From Loxodes magnus (taxonomy: Eukaryota; Ciliophora; Karyorelictea; Loxodida; Loxodidae), in contig CAMPDV010000104.1 of the NCBI GenBank assembly GCA_946699065.1, forward strand, positions 620,001 through 684,000: 64,000 bases of DNA, read 5' to 3'. Each line of letters opens with the position of its first letter. The stretch's first letter is position 1. Under the pieces are notes generated by a model that was not told the origin of the DNA, did not search any database, and saw only the letters and a program-made list of their open reading frames with translations. Both the position numbers and the translations under genes were made by a program. This document shows positions 23,946 through 35,936 of this stretch, in pieces.

Positions 23946-26265
23946 TTTTAATATTCATTCAAAAGCTGATTAAGTAAGAAAAGCTAATTTTTTAATCAGT
24001 AGTGATTATACTTAATTTACAATCAAAATTATGATTCCCACATTTTTATCTAGGAGTGATGCTTTTAAACTACAGTGCTAATAAACTTTCAAGCTGCTTA
24101 TAAAATACCAGCTTAGCTAGTTTTATTTCGGATTTATTCTAATATATTATTGAAGGCTATAGTAACTATTTACTTTAAGGATATAAAAGGTTATTTAGAT
24201 TTACGATAAAATAGATTTAGACTAGAGTTATAAATTTTTCACTAAGAAGCTTCATAGTCCATTTGCTTAATCGCATATAAGTATTCAAACTTTAAAAATA
24301 AAAAAGGATTATTATTTTATGAACTAAGTTAAGAGCAAATACTATATAAGAGCTCCTTTGTATTTACCTCTTTAATTATAAATAAGTAATGTATGAGCAA
24401 ACTGCTGCTGTCTAAGTACCTATATAATCATTGTACGCTTGAGAGTTAATAATATCAAAGCCTATCTAGTAATTGAAATATTTCTTTTATCTTATGAATA
24501 TAGTAGTGAAAATTGATTTTGACATGCTTCTAATTTTAGAGTTTAATTGAAATGTTCTTTTCCCTTTTGTATACATTTATTTTCTAAGTAGATAAGTAAA
24601 TAGAGGTAAAAGATATCTTAGATACCTTTTAGAAACCTTAATTATCTTAAATTAATACATTCATTTCCCTATAACCTTCTTTATTTAAGCAATTATTGAT
24701 ATTCATTAATTTAACAATCGGTTTATTTCTCTTTTCTATAAAATATTAAACCACTTAAGAACTTTGAATATAGATATCTATAAATATCTTAATATTAACT
24801 CTTTTAATAATTACACTTTTTCCTTATAGCTTCTGCTTAATCATCCTCTCTTATTTTATGAAAAGCATTTAGTATAACTTGCTGCCTTTAATTATTCTGT
24901 CTTGAGATCTTTATATTCAACTTATTTTATTATATTTATAAATACTTGCGTTAAACCTCTTCATAAGCCATACAGTTGTATGATAATGTAAAGCATAAAT
25001 GGAATTTTAAATAGTTGAATTACCATAAAGCTACAAATAGAGATACCTTAGCTTTGCTTATAATATATTTCATAGGTTAAAGTAAATGGATATATCTACA
25101 TAACTAGACAATATTTATAATTTCTCATATATAAGGTTACTCTTTATTTAGTAAGTATACATAATATCTCTACTAGTGCTATAATTAATAGCCAACATTT
25201 TAATTTTTTATATTGTTCCTTAAGTTAATTTTATTAAGAACAGAGTATCTATTTTAGTTTGCAAAGTAAGGAATAGAATTTAGACCTCTTAGTTAGATTC
25301 CTTATTGTATTTTAAATATAAGGAAAAGCTAATTTTAAATAAGCTTATGTATACTTGTAATTGCTACTATGCATATCTGATTCCTGCTATAATCAATCTA
25401 TAATTGGTTATGATCTAACTCAGTATTTACCCATTAGCAAATCTAACAAGTCTAGTAATAGTAACTTAGTATATTCATTTTATTGATAATCTAATAAAAT
25501 AAAATGATAAAAGCGCTGCTTGTAGATAAAAGTTATGGCAATGGAGATAATACTGAATTATTTACTTACATAATGACTATTTGCTAGGAAATTAATATTA
25601 GTAAGCCTTTTCTGAGTATCTAAACTGATACTTTGTTATACACTATTAAGTCTCCTATTAGTTTCTAGTTATTTAATTAAAAGCTAAGCGATTAATTAAG
25701 ATTACTAAGCAATTGCTTATTTCAGTCTTCACTCTCTATCTATATTACATCTTTCTAATCTCTTCTTAATACTCTTATTTACTTAGCTTTCTTCAGTATA
25801 CTAGCAATATAAATCAAAAGCTGCTATAATGATATCCATGAAACTAAAATATACGATTAAAGGAAGATTCGAATATTATAAAATAGGGTAATAGGTATCT
25901 ATGTATAATTGGGTTATTCTATTTATGCAGCTAATAAATACAATCATTTTATAAGGAATATTAGAATCTAGTGTACTGTATTACTTTATATCTAACCCTA
26001 TAATTCAGGAAAATCAATATAAGCATTAGTTAATAGTAAGCTGAGAATTCTTATTCCTGCTTAGTAGGAAGAATTATTACTAATGTAGACTGGAAGTAAA
26101 TATGTATATAGATAAGGATAGCTTAGAGTAGAATGAAATGAAAGCTTAATTTATAGTTTAATTATAAGTTAACGGTATAATGGCTTTAAGATTGGAGAGA
26201 TAGACTTTTATTTAAAAAATGATGATGTGAAGTTAATTGTTTTTATTTAAAAAGTTAACTTAAAA
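23946..26265. other. Stretch without a well supported gene
   Basis: The plus frame of the gene at 26266 stays open back to ATG at 25504, and even to 24031. From 25504 on, some G1-rich segments occur (ALLVDKSYGNGDNTELF), so that gene may start earlier. Between 24031 and 25500 codon-position bias is flat and I call nothing. Confidence 0.35.
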
Positions 26266-26871
26266 ATGCAGAAAATTAAGTAGTTTTTAGTGTAATTAAG
26301 ATTTTGCTGTAGTCCTAATAATGAAAAGGAAGAAGATAGAAAGAATGAACCAGAATCTCCCTAATTTTGCTTGTCTAATTAAAAAAAGTAATGCTAGTAA
26401 AGCACATAATTTAAAAGCTCAGAATAAGAAGAAAAAGATTAGAATCAGGAAAGTCCTAGATTTAAAAATTAGCAGGAAAACTAAGAAAATTACAAATTCA
26501 TTCATCCTTAGCTTGGAAGTATAGAAATTAATAAGGAGGAAATAGAGAAAAAAATAAGAGAACCGAAGATGCGCAGAGTAACAGTCAAAGGATAATTACA
26601 GAAAATGGATTCAGGAGAAGCTTTAGAATAAATCTAACGAAAAATAAAAAAGCAACAGACCAACTACACCAAGAAGAAGAACTAGAAAATTGAAAAATAC
26701 ATCGAAAAAAATCTCACTTAAATTTAGCAAGGTGAAAATAAAGACAATGCATCAGAGAACTCTCCTGTCTAAATTTAAGCTGATACTAACTAAAACTCTG
26801 TGAAACATAAAAAAAGTGCAAAAACCAATTTTTTAAAAGTTCCTTCTTTCGAAGAAGAAAGAGATTAATGA
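26266..26871 (+). CDS. Charged Q/E/K-rich protein, unknown
   Basis: 201 codons from ATG at 26266 to TGA at 26869-26871, converging on the diacylglycerol kinase gene. Reads LRFCCSPNNEKEEDRKNEPESP, then a Q/N/S-rich stretch, an amphipathic LGSIEINKEEIEKKIREPKMRRV segment and helical lysine/glutamine repeats. G at codon position 1 is strongly enriched. No known domain. The true start could be further upstream in the same open frame. Confidence 0.55.
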
Positions 26872-27929
26872 AAATTTTAAAGTCAAATCATTATATTTTA
26901 TTTAAGATTAACCTAACAATTTATCTTCCTCTTGATATATAAAATCCCCTAATCTGCATTATAAAACTATTAATACCTCATAAATTATTAATATTAGGAT
27001 ATACAAAGATAAGAGAGTAGCAATGAATAAGGCTTCTTTTTTAATATAGCATGATTAAAGCTTAAAAATTAATAGTTAACTAAATGGTCATAAGTTTAAT
27101 TAAGAAAAGCTACTCATATATTATATCCCAAAAATAAATAAAGTCTTAATCAAATAAAGCAAGTAAGAAATTAGCTTTATAAGGAAATGCTCAAGCTATA
27201 TAACTATTTTTAGCTTCATTTTATGATTAAAATTATTCAAAATGGTATTAACTTTTTCCATAGAATTACTAAAAAGCCAGAATTTAAACTAGTAAGAATG
27301 ATATTAACAGAAGTTAATTTATAGATAAAAAGAGAAAGCATTTATGATCATAAAGCTATTAATAAGATTTACTTATGAATATGATTAGAACTAGCTAAAA
27401 TTAATCTAGTAATTATGAGATTCAGTAATCTATCATGCTTATAAAGGAATAATCGTTCAGTAAACAAATCTATAGAATAATAAAAAATAAAAATATACAG
27501 TTATTAGTGTTCTATAACCAATTTATTGCTCTCTTGTTTACGAGTTCTAAATTTAGGTTTGTAATACTAAAATAAAGAATGCAATATAAATAATTAAAAG
27601 GTATCAAAATACTATTTAACAAATTTTATCAATATTTAATTAAAAAATAATGTATAGAATATTATGAAATTAGCATGCATTAAATCTTATAGCCAGGAAG
27701 AAGCAAAAAGTTATAATATAACTCGAAATGGAGAGATTAGTTATTGAGAGAAGGAATTAGATTTTATGCCTTAGTTTTTATATAATTAAAGTATTTTCTA
27801 GGATTATTTAAATTCCTAATTTATAAAAAAGTTAGATAACTAAATTTAATAGCCAAGCGTGGTTGATAGATGTTATAAGACTAGCTTAAAGTTATAACAA
27901 TGAGATTAGAATGTTTGAAGTCTTTGAAT
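26872..27929. other. Convergent intergenic region
   Basis: Between two genes whose 3' ends face each other. No gene or repeat recognised. Confidence 0.4.
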
Positions 27930-29252
27930 TCATTTTACATTTGATAGCATTGTAATTTTACCATTTTTGGAAATTGAAGAATGCTTAAAAGTAACTAATT
28001 TAGGATACTTCATTCTGTAATATTCTCCATCAAATTACATATACACTCATTGTCTTTGATTTTCAGGTGGAACCTTCAATTTAAAATAGTAAGGACCATT
28101 TCCTTAAGTGAGTCTTTTAGCATTTCCTGCTTTTAGCTATTCCATAATAAATCCAATAGGAGAAGTAAATGTAAGAATTTCAATATTTCCATCTCCCATA
28201 CTTTGCTTTCTAAATTTATCAGAAGAAATTTCTTCAGTTGTAGCCAACTTAGTAGACTTATCTCATATATTTCTTAATCCACCAGCATATGCATTTATGT
28301 TTAAGCAAAGAACTGTAATTGGTTAACCTTAAAATTTAGGTCCTTCTTCTTCAGAATCGCTTACTAATATTTCTTCGCTATTTTGATTTATAACTTGTAT
28401 TTTACTTATGAAGTGCTAAGCTCTTTGAGGCCTTTTAATAATAAGATTTCTAAATCCTTGTCAGCAATAGCAACATTTATTACAGCATTAACTATTTTGT
28501 CTGACCTTTTCAAAATTTAGACCAATTTTAGCATCAACACCGATTGAAAAATAATTGCTAATCATTCTGTTATAAATCAAAATTGGCTTCGCAGTTGAAG
28601 GCTCTAATAATATTTGTCTGGTTCAAGCTTTTCCCTGTTTTACAATTTTTTGGATTTATCCATTGTCTTCTAACTCAACACTTACATCTCATAAGTCTAC
28701 ATCTAGAGGAATTGCATTGATTCACTTTTCCACACTTTTTCTCAAGCCTTTAAAGTTTTTTCCTATTATAGGTTCTTCAGGTTTAATTCCCCATCCTAAA
28801 ACATTAGCCAAGTCATTACCTGATCCAAAAGGAGCAATAGCTAGAGCAATTTAAGATAAATTAATACCAAATTTCTAGATTTCTTCTACTACCCAAATAG
28901 TAGTGCCATCTCCACCTACTACAACTACTCTTGTGATTTAATTTTGATTTTAAGTTATTTACTTTAAAAAATCCAATCCTTTGTATCTAGATTCTTCATT
29001 CATCAAATCAAAAATATTAAGCTTTATTTGCATTTATAAGTTAGGATAATCAAAGTTAAGTTGCTCCTATCCCAAATTAATATATTCAGTTGCTTTAAGT
29101 CCTCCTGATTTAGGATTCACAAACATTACCATAATTTTTTCTTGCTCTTGCTTTGTCAAAATGTTATTAAAGTCTTTATCTAAGGATTCACTTTGTTTTT
29201 CCGAAAGTTCAATGGAGACTAATTTAGTATTTATTTGAGTTTACGTCTCCAT
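27930..29252 (-). CDS. Diacylglycerol kinase
   Basis: 440 codons, ATG at 29252 to TGA at 27930-27932. Phosphorylates diacylglycerol to phosphatidic acid. Catalytic domain: MVMFVNPKSGG (strand 1 with NPxSGG), VVVVGGDGTTIWVVEEI (glycine-rich GGDGT nucleotide loop, about residue 112), then LAIAPFGSGNDLANVLGWG, the conserved P-x-GTGND-type motif. The accessory domain follows: YFSIGVDAKIGLNFEKVRQN, LCLNINAYAGGLRNIW, and SMGDGNIEILTFTS with IGFIMEQLKAGNAKRLTQG. No C1, EF-hand or PH domain precedes the catalytic region, so it is a minimal enzyme. Odd: a Cys-rich insert, QCCNKCCYCWQ, between the two accessory parts. Several conserved Trp (WINAIP, LWDVSV, AWTRQ) are TGA. Substrate could also be another lipid such as sphingosine or ceramide, but the sequence is closest to DGKs. 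Confidence 0.93.
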
Positions 29253-30370
29253 TTTGTTAAATCTTAATTTAGAATTAAAAATAACTAAGTTAGGCTTTAT
29301 TAAACTACTTTTTAATATTCAGTATGATTTAATAAATCCTGAGATCACAATAATTCTTATCTCTTTTTTCATTTAAATCCTTCTATTTTTTATTTTCTAG
29401 TTAATCAAATCCATTTACTAAAGATAGACTTAAAGCCTTTCAAAATATTCTTCTCTTGAGATATAGTCCGTTTTGCTTCCTTTCTATATAAAATAAGGCA
29501 TAATTTTAGCATGGAATTAGCTTTACAAAATTAAATCAAGCCATTCTTATTGGATTTATATACTCAATATACAATATCATTAGTAAGCTTTTTAAAAAGC
29601 TCTGCTTAGCTTAGTAATTGGTATAGAGGAATATGCCTTTAAAGAATTCTCTATAATAGCATTATTATCACTATATTTTCATATAGTATTAGATATTTAC
29701 TACTAACTACTAATAACTAGAATCTATCAAAAGTAATGCAAATGCTTTATTATAACCTTTATTTATTTCTTAAGTATCAAACACAATATTTACTCCCATG
29801 GTCAATTAATTTTCATTGTAGTATAGTTTATAATAATAAAAGTCTAATTTACATAAATTGAAGCCTGTTTATTTGATAAAAGATAAGTGATAAGCATTTT
29901 TTATATTTTAACTATCCTAGAAACTTTATATATTTGAAATGCTTTAATAACAATCATTTTAAGATTATTATATGAGAAGTTAAAACTATCTCTTAAAAGC
30001 CAGAAATAGCTTAATCAAGTTTAATAAAAGTGCTCAGCATTGCTTTGATTATTATCTAGAATAAAAGTTTAAAAATGTTCTAGTGAAAGCATTAATTCCT
30101 ACTCTATTCTTTAGATAGAATATTTAAATTAGAATCTAACAATAAAAAAGCTTTAGCATGTTTTATGCTAATGATAGCTATTATTAGCTTTATTATTATC
30201 ATATACTTATTTAATTAAATTAGCTTTAATTAATTTGTTCATCCTATTTTTTTATAATATAAGCTATCTAAAAAGAGAGTTCTCAAAATCGTTAATTTCT
30301 AACCGTTTTAAACTCAAAACATCTGTATGCTAATGATGATTAAGTGTAGATTGAAGGTTATAATTAGATA
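29253..30370. other. Divergent intergenic region
   Basis: Separates the start of the diacylglycerol kinase from the start of the PAP2-like gene. Nothing recognised beyond AT-rich sequence. Confidence 0.4.
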
Positions 30371-31224
30371 ATGTAGCTTCCAATTTTTCAAAAGATATTA
30401 GATCACAATTATTCCTCCCAACATAACAAAGTGTTTTTCTACATACGAATCTATGTACTTATAGCTATCATTGCCTTGCTTATCGTTTATGCTAGCGTTA
30501 ATTTGCATGATTCTGTTACTAATGTCAATTGCTATTATGATGCAGCTTTTGAAGTTACGGAATCTGCTAATAAGTATTTCAGAGACCACAAGGAGGCAAG
30601 AGATGCATTGCTTATATCTGATTAGGTTTTGATTGATATTTTAGCACTAACTACACTTATTAGATGGTGCTGCTTTGGAAAAAGTTGGCTACCAATTTTA
30701 ACAATGATTATGTTTTACGGCTGTAGAAGCATAATTTAAGTAATTTAATTATATAGGTAATGTTTCAAATGGACGAGCCTGAAGGATATTTATGGAAGGA
30801 TCCTGGATTTCCATCTATTTTTGTTTCATATAAATAGCCTTTAGATTTCTTCTACTCAGGTCATATGGCATTCTGTGTGTGGAATATGATTCATCATTTC
30901 ACTGAAAAGCACACCATTCATTTCATATATTCAATTATAGTTACTCTTGTAACATTCTCTGCTTAAGTAATGCTTAGAGGCCATTTTATTTCAGATTTGC
31001 TTACTGGAGCAGTAATGGCTCACTATTCACATATGATTTGCAAATAATATTTCTGTCCTTGGATTGATAGTAAAATGTCCTGGCAAGTTATTAATAAACC
31101 AATAGATAATGAAAATAACGAGTTATAGAATTAAAAGGACAACGAAAATGAGTAGAAAGTGTATCAGCAAATGAACGAAAAAGATGACGAACTAGAGTAG
31201 CAGCGTTTGCTAAAAGAAGATTGA
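30371..31224 (+). CDS. Sphingomyelin-synthase/PAP2-type membrane enzyme
   Basis: Two exons (30371-30739 and 30757-31224), 278 residues. The family transfers phosphocholine or phosphoethanolamine head groups, or removes phosphate from lipids, using two His and one Asp on the lumenal or outer face. Visible: an N-terminal membrane helix (FFYIRIYVLIAIIALLIVYA), a lumenal loop, further helices, then DFFYSGHMAFCVWNM (first active-site His) and LRGHFISDLLTGAVMAHYSHMI (second His and Asp). This matches the PAP2_C arrangement of sphingomyelin synthases. The tail is acidic and Q-rich. Stop at 31222-31224; another in-frame TGA follows at 31243. It lies 1.1 kb from the divergent diacylglycerol kinase. 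Sphingomyelin synthases release diacylglycerol, so the pairing may be meaningful, but this is inference. Confidence 0.75.
30740..30756 (+). other. 17-nt GT-AG intron
   Basis: GTAATTTAATTATATAG interrupts the PAP2-like gene. Upstream the frame reads MFYGCRSIIQ and downstream VMFQMDEPEGYLW; without removal of these 17 bases the two conserved halves are in different frames. It is AT-only apart from the splice-site Gs. Confidence 0.8.
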
Positions 31225-31245
31225 TTATTATAAACAAGTGACTGA

Positions 31246-32100
31246 GTAATTTTATGCTATTTCTACTATTTGTCTCTCTTTTTAAATTCAAATAAACAAA
31301 TGAACAAAATTCTGGCTAAATCCTCTACATTATATAGGAGAAATTCCATCAAAATGACATTTTTTTAGTTAGATATATCCATTAGATATATCCATATATT
31401 AGCATTATGAACAGCAATATTTCCATTTTTTCCTTATTAAATCTAGTTAACTTTGGCTTTATATAATTTAAGATAGGAAAAAGACTTAACTCAGATACTC
31501 TATTAATTAGATATCCTTGCAACTATTTTATTTCTTGTCTTTAACGCTTCATATCTTGTAAAGCATAATAAACGAAGAAAAGCTATAATAACTTAGTAGA
31601 CTATATTACGCTATAATAAAGTCCTATTAATAGCAAAGTATATTAGATATAGATAGTACCAAGGCTTATTATGCATAAATTAAAGGAGTAAATTTAGTCT
31701 ATCTATATAATATTGTTTGTTGTACATTAGTTAAAAAATGCTAAAGGTAATCTTAATCTTACCTAATAGCTAATTAAGAAAGATAGTTAAATTATTAAAT
31801 TATAAACTCAATCTATACCAGTATATGTATCAAAAATGATACTTGTAAACTATTAATGAGTTTCCGATATTTTAGATGATCCTATAGTTTAGATATTAGA
31901 AATAAGAAATGATTAATATATAATTAGTTCTCCAGTAAAAAAGGCTTAAAAGCTGATTTATATAATAAAAATTATAGTATTAGTATAGTACTTATGGAAA
32001 TAATTAATATATATAAGGATGGTCAATAGATAAAGAAATAATCAGCTTTTATTTTGATGATTAAATATAGATTTTAATAACTTAAAGCTTAGCAAAATTT
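31246..32100. other. Convergent intergenic region
   Basis: A short tandem duplication (AGATATATCCAT twice) lies at about 31375-31405. No gene seen. Confidence 0.4.
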
Positions 32101-32103
32101 TCA

Positions 32104-35100
32104 TCAACTTTGGCCGTATTGACTTTCTAAACTTACGTCTTCAGGTAAAGGTCCACTGCTTTTGTAGCTTTACTATAAATTTTTTAAGCTTTCAGTTAAT
32201 TCATTCTCAAAGTCAAGTTTACTAGAAAGAAGCTGAATATTTTCATTGGCTATGTAATTTTAGATATCAGTGTTGTTGTCACTTTAACTCAAATATTATA
32301 GATAATTATCTGCTTTAAAGTTAAAATTGAACTGCTTTTATTCTGGGGCTTTATGCAATTTCGAGGCAAGATAATTATTTTTTTCAAACTCATTTACTTC
32401 ATAGTTTTAAAAATCTTTGTTAGGCTTTTATAGTCTTGGATTAGGAGAAGGATTTCTATAAGGAGATTAAGGAATATATTATTTAGAAGGAGTGCATCGA
32501 GAAGTTAAAAGCCTTGCATTATCTATTTAATTATGAGACTCCTTCACTCTTTCGAATCTTATCTTTTCTAAAGCTTTTTACCTCATATCTAACTCTTTCT
32601 TTAATTATTCCAATCTTTAAGCTTCTTAGATTATTATTGCTTTCTAATTTTATAGTTCAAATTGCTATTCTAAAATTTCCTTTTTTTCATAATCAATTCC
32701 TTCTTTTATTTTTCTTACAAATATTGACTCTTCCTTAACTTACATTGAAATTTGATGCATTTTGCTTGCTTCCTCCTCGTAAATTTTTTATTCTGCTGCC
32801 ATTTTTTCTTTTATCCTTGCTAGATCATCAATTTGCTGTCTAATGTAAATTTCTTAAGCCTCGACTTATTATCTTCGTTTTGGTAAAGAATTAAACTCTT
32901 CTTATAGCATAGTTCTTTCCTATTCTAGTTTCAAAAAACTTTATCTAATTTGTGATTATTGCTGCTCTATATATGATTTATAATCAGATTTTTCCTTTTC
33001 AAATAATTTTTTTTGTAGTTCCAAATCATGAACTTAGTCGTTATACTGATTTTGCCACATTTACTACTCTTATTTTATTTTTTAAGTTTCATGTTGTAAT
33101 TATAACGTATTCAAGCTAGTTTCTTCTTTTCTTCTTCTCTCTGCTTCTTTAAACTATAAAGCTAGCTCATCTATTTTATCATAGTCTACTTTTGTTTTAA
33201 ATTTTTCGTTATTTCACTCTTCTTATCTTTTTTATTCATTTTGCTCTATTTAGATAGTAAGTTCTTATAACTTGAGTCTTTCAGCAGAAAGTTTCTCCTA
33301 TTCAGCTTAAGTCTTTTTTTCTTGTTCTTACAGTTTTTGTTCTCTCAATTTTATTTCTTCCAATTATTTTGTTATATTTACATCTTATTTTTGCTGTAAC
33401 TTTTAACTAAGTTCTTAAATTTAAGAAGTGGAATTTTCTACTGTTACAGCTATATTGCTCATCATTTCTTATTGCTTAACTTGTAATTTCAAATTTTCAA
33501 TTTGCTCTTCGAAAATTAGCTTCTATCTCTAAAGATTAGCTTCAAACTACTTTTCTGTTGCTTTCATTTCCTGCTCCTGCATTTTTTATACTCTTTCTAA
33601 TTCAATTTTTCTACTTCTTTCAAGATCTTCTATTAGTCTTTGCTTTTCTTATTTAAGTAGGTCCATCTACTAACCATAAGAGTCTTAAAATCTTTTATTT
33701 TCGTCATTATTTCTTTGAATAAGTTTATCCATTGACTAATTATGCTGAGTTTCTAAGGTTTCCATTCTTTTTCTTGAATCTTGTAAATCTAGCTTAAGTT
33801 ATTCGTTAGTCTTTTCTGTTAGTTTTTTTTCTCCTTCTATATTTTGTATCTTGATTTGCTGCTCTCTTTCAACTGTATTAAGTTACGTTTTCAAAGTCAT
33901 AATCTCATTATTTAATTACTCAATTTTTTGTAGAAGTTATAGCTAGTAGTTATTTGCAGCCTATAAGTTCTATTAAGCTGCAGCTAGTTAAGACTAAAGA
34001 TCATTAAAACCAGGTTAAATATTTTGAGGCTAAGGAATTTATACGTTTGTTACAATGCTTTGAGGCATTTAAACATTTGGCTGAGTTTATTGTAGAGATT
34101 ATTATTGCTTCAACTAGAGTTCTTTTAACTTTCTAGGAGGCAAATTTTCCCCGAATTCCTTTTATTGTGACTACAAAAAGACTTGCTCAGGTGCTTGTTA
34201 ATTATAACTAGGAACAGAAATGTTAGCTCTTTGCTGCTATTGTATTAATTCTTAATTTTATTTTATTTGAAACAGGTTAACTTATTCACCTTGCTGCAGC
34301 TCTGAAAAGTCTACTTCCTATTTAATGGGAATTTTATTCTATTAAACTTCATTTTAAGACATTTCATTTTGTTTTTATGCTACCGGCTTGCTAAAGAAAA
34401 CTTATTGAGGTTAATAGTTAGAGCTGAAGCTATTTTCTTGAACTGGAGTGTATTGTTATTAAATAGAAGGTGTTGGACTTGCTCTATCTTTTAAAGTCCT
34501 TTATCTTCTACTCGTCCTTGCAACTTAGATAGTTGGTATTTCTTCTTCAGCACTTTCTCTACTTAAATAAGAATCTTCGCCAACATTTGTACTAGATTGA
34601 TATTTCAATTATTACTACTGCATGTTTTTCGTTCTTTATAAGGGGTTTTGTATGCCTTTATTATTATCTTAAAATCCTACTGTTTTCCTTTGCTGCTAAC
34701 TTTAATCTCTGACCTTCTAAACTTTATCGTAATCAATCTAACTAGTTTATGGACGAGAAGAATTTTGCTTACTATAAAGTGATCCTGTTTAAGAGTATTC
34801 AGAATCTTCTTCACTTACATCTCCTACCATTGCTGATCTGTAAGATTTTTATTAAGCTTAATTTTACTATGCTGATGAAGGACGCAGGTTAAATAAATCA
34901 GCTTTTCGCTTTTACTATCCTTCAGTTTCTCTAAAATTCTCTTGAGTTTTATGATGTACAATTTGCTGCTGTCTTTAACCGATTGTAGTCTCAATATTTG
35001 ATAGCAAATGTTCAACATCACCTGAATCTTCTATGTCATTTTCCATTATAGCTCCAGACGCTCTTTATAAGCCTTAATACTGACTTCTTTGATTTCTAGA

Positions 35101-35202
35101 AGTGTTTCTACTTGTTTCTTTATTGTAGTCCCATTCCGAAGTTTAATTTTTAGCTCTGGTTTGATCTGATAATCCTGGAAATAGATATTCGTCTTCGTAC
35201 AT
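32104..35202 (-). CDS. Long coiled-coil protein, unknown
   Basis: 1032 codons from ATG at 35202 to the first of two adjacent TGA codons (32106-32104, then 32103-32101). The first 380 residues are acidic/Q-rich and probably unstructured (MYEDEYLFPGLSDQ start, many SxS and Q runs). Residues about 400-900 form an almost unbroken heptad-type coiled coil rich in E, K, Q and L. The C-terminal 130 residues have PSPNPRL and LSSKLDFENELTESL segments. Likely a structural or centrosomal/ciliary scaffold, by analogy only. Only one in-frame sense TGA is obvious (EEWNNEKF), which fits a Trp-poor coiled coil. Part of it (33024-33601) has been copied to 37598-38174. Confidence 0.8.
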
Positions 35203-35936
35203 TTAAATGTAATAGAATTAATTTAATCCCTTATATTTAAAGACTATTTTCTTATTAATCTAAACTCATTTCAGCTTCATAAGCTTAATACATTTATTCA
35301 ATTCTCTCTATATACTAGTACCCTTCCAATTAGTATTTTCCTTTATTTTCTAAAAGATACCAAGATATTAGTTCTATATTACATCAGGACATCAAAGTTA
35401 ATAATAGCACACTTTTTATAATAGAACTCAAAGAAGACAGAAGTATATCAATTAAAAGAATGGTTGCAACTTAAGTGAAATATGCATAAATCCAATGGAG
35501 ACTTAGATACTAATATCTAGTAACTAACTATGAGGAAATATAAAAGGAAGCATTTATAAATTGGTATTTAGACTTTACTGTAACTTATTATATTGACAAT
35601 ATTATCTACAAGTTAAGCTAAACACTTATATAGTCAGAGCTAATCTTAAATCTAAGTAACTAATAGGTAAAAACAAGCAATACCAAATAAATATGGGGTT
35701 TACTTAATATGTATTAAGAAACCATTAAGAAACCATTAAGAAATTAAACTAATATCAGATGGATATAAAGTTAAAGTATACAACTTTCCTTAATAATATT
35801 TATAAAGCTAATATAATATTAAAGTACTCAGTTATATACCATTAATAATCAGTGTCAGTATCTAATCACATCGTAACTGTATTGTTTATCACCTTTTATC
35901 AAATTCTTATTTTTATCTTTACATCTTTTATTTAAT
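35203..35936. other. Divergent intergenic region
   Basis: Upstream of the coiled-coil gene (minus) and the MORN gene (plus). A short tandem of an AGAAACCATTA unit lies at about 35717-35745. Confidence 0.45.

Noticed and set aside
24031-25500. Multi-span membrane protein fused to the gene at 26266
   Set aside because: The frame is open and hydrophobic, but codon-position bias is absent, unlike in the recognised genes.
28108-28854. Plus-strand short frames of 60-75 codons here and across the window under the standard code
   Set aside because: They are shadows of minus-strand genes (here the diacylglycerol kinase) created by the reassigned stops.
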